NCBI GenBank assembly: GCA_910578815.1
Contig: CAJTSE010000022.1
Span: 1-51,964 of the forward strand
Source: an uncultured Acetatifactor sp.
GTDB taxonomy: Bacteria; Bacillota; Clostridia; Lachnospirales; Lachnospiraceae
Reading direction: 5' to 3'
Length of the DNA: 51,964 bases
In this document: positions 51,187 to 51,964 of the stretch, piece by piece
How the letters are laid out: every line of letters starts with the position of its first letter
How positions within the stretch are numbered: the first letter of the stretch is position 1
Notes under the pieces: generated by a model
The model's input: only the letters and a program-made list of their open reading frames with translations
Databases searched by the model: none
What the model was told of the DNA's origin: nothing
Made by a program: the position numbers and the translations under genes

Positions 51187-51964
51187 TTATTGCTCATTAT
51201 ATTTTGCTATAGCCTGATACATTCTAAAGGCTGACGCCGCCTCCCTGCGCGCCAGGGACTCTTCCCGGTATCCCTCCTCCAGCTTTTTACGTGCATAAGC
51301 ATCCTCCCGGTATCCCTTTTCCAGCCTTTCGTGATCCAGTCTTCTCTTCGCCAGCAGCTTTTTATAGAACGCCTTCTCCAGGCGCAGCTTTGCCAGCCGC
51401 TGCTGTTCCAGCAGTTTTCTTTCCCGCCGTTTTTTCAGTAATGCCTCCAGCTTCTTTTTCTGTCTCAGCTTTCGCTCCCGCCGCCTCTCCTGCTCACATT
51501 TACTGCAGCCGGAATGCCAGCTCTGTCCCTGATATTCTTCCTTTGTGGCACCGAAAAAGTGTGCACTATGGTATCCGTCGTGGCCGCCTCTGGAACCGCA
51601 GTAATGATAAGCCTGCCTGATATTTTCCATTACCCAGGCCTCATATTCCGGACTTTCCTGCATAGCCCGGAAGCCTTCCTCGGAAATATAAATAAATACG
51701 GAGTTCCCCCTGCTGTAATTCTTCCGGGACAGTTCCGATATGATCCCGTAAATATAGTGCATGTATTCCTCCAGACTCATATCACACGGGGATTTTGCTT
51801 CCTGCCCGGCAGTAGACTCCCCCCAGACAGAGGCGGCCTTTTGACCGTCCGGGTTTTTCAACGAGGTTATGGCCTGCTTTTCGTTTTCCGCGGCTTCCAC
51901 TGCAGTTACGACTTGTTTTTTCTCTTCCGAACTTTCCTCAGCCGCCATGGCCTGCTTTCCACTT
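51187..51964 (-). CDS. Unrecognised protein with charged coiled coil, cut by the window edge
   Basis: The frame runs open to the window edge, so the 5-prime end is probably missing, although an ATG occurs at 51948. The middle part (MSLEEYMHYIYGIISEL, IYISEEGFRAMQESPEYEAWVMENIRQAY, HFFGATKEEYQGQSW) resembles a conserved Lachnospiraceae domain of unknown function (DUF6033-like, from memory). The C-terminal 110 residues are a lysine/arginine/glutamate-rich helix with repeats such as LEKGYREDAYARKKLEEGYRE. CSKCEQE gives a cysteine pair. The function is unknown. Confidence 0.6.
   Translation of the reverse strand, partial: SGKQAMAAEESSEEKKQVVTAVEAAENEKQAITSLKNPDGQKAASVWGESTAGQEAKSPCDMSLEEYMHYIYGIISELSRKNYSRGNSVFIYISEEGFRAMQESPEYEAWVMENIRQAYHYCGSRGGHDGYHSAHFFGATKEEYQGQSWHSGCSKCEQERRRERKLRQKKKLEALLKKRRERKLLEQQRLAKLRLEKAFYKKLLAKRRLDHERLEKGYREDAYARKKLEEGYREESLARREAASAFRMYQAIAKYNEQ

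Noticed and set aside
1..51964. tRNA or rRNA genes, prophage structural genes, origins
   Set aside because: I saw no cloverleaf-like or rRNA-like sequence and no phage structural proteins; a dedicated scan was not possible.

Overview
The window looks like chromosome from a spore-forming, low-to-mid G+C Gram-positive of the class Clostridia, most likely a Lachnospiraceae-type gut anaerobe. The reasons are a complete spoIIIAA-AH operon and spoIVB, the order nusB-xseA-xseB-ispA-dxs-tlyA-nadK-argR-recN, a pyruvate-formate-lyase-type glycyl radical spare part, strong AGGAGG ribosome sites and TTGACA/TATAAT promoters. I cannot name the species. Almost every gene is on the minus strand; the exceptions are three genes at 40.5-42.3 kb and one small RNA.

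Region 1 (1-16 kb) is accessory DNA. An IS3-family element (about 1-1435) lies beside the leader-distal end of a type I-C CRISPR array of 38 repeats and 37 spacers (1467-3961). The array is read on the minus strand from a leader at 3962-4132. Upstream are cas2, cas1, cas4, cas7c, cas8c (with an internal cas11c start) and cas5c, packed with 4-base overlaps, then a 451-base gap, then cas3. Further upstream are an AlbA_2/Schlafen-type ATP-binding regulator, a tyrosine-recombinase-like protein without visible catalytic residues, and an IS200-type element inserted among REP-like nested palindromes.

The most exciting signal is in the cas3-cas5c gap. On the plus strand, opposite to cas, is a crRNA mimic of about 85 nt with its own promoter and terminator. 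It starts with a degenerate CRISPR repeat whose stem sequence is entirely different but still pairs, and whose last 12 bases, covering the expected Cas5c cut site and the 11-nt crRNA handle, are identical to the real repeat. The guide that follows matches, directly after a TTC PAM, the start of the cas5c transcript. It matches 14 of the first 17 positions; two of the three mismatches are at positions 6 and 12 and the match stops at 18, positions that are flipped out and unread in Cascade. The protospacer covers the cas transcription start and reaches the -10 of a perfect-consensus cas promoter. I infer a crRNA-like RNA that makes Cascade repress its own operon (CreR-like), here in type I-C.

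Region 2 (16-40.3 kb) is housekeeping and sporulation. It runs spoIVB, carB, recN, argR, nadK, tlyA, dxs, ispA, xseB, xseA, nusB, an Asp23-family gene, a transglutaminase lipoprotein, prfC, deoB (behind a structured leader) and spoIIIAH to spoIIIAA. carB sits alone between recN and spoIVB, and spo0A, often next after spoIVB, is absent; the synteny breaks exactly where the palindromes and mobile DNA begin.

Region 3 (40.3-52 kb) holds a stand-alone glycyl-radical domain protein behind a Fur-family-like 7-1-7 operator, a GH27 alpha-galactosidase, a tiny four-cysteine protein, a second transglutaminase, an unrecognised membrane protein, an amidase / response regulator / ABC transporter / histidine kinase cluster, an ECF sigma and zinc-finger anti-sigma pair, and a protein cut by the window edge. 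No rRNA or tRNA gene was recognised.
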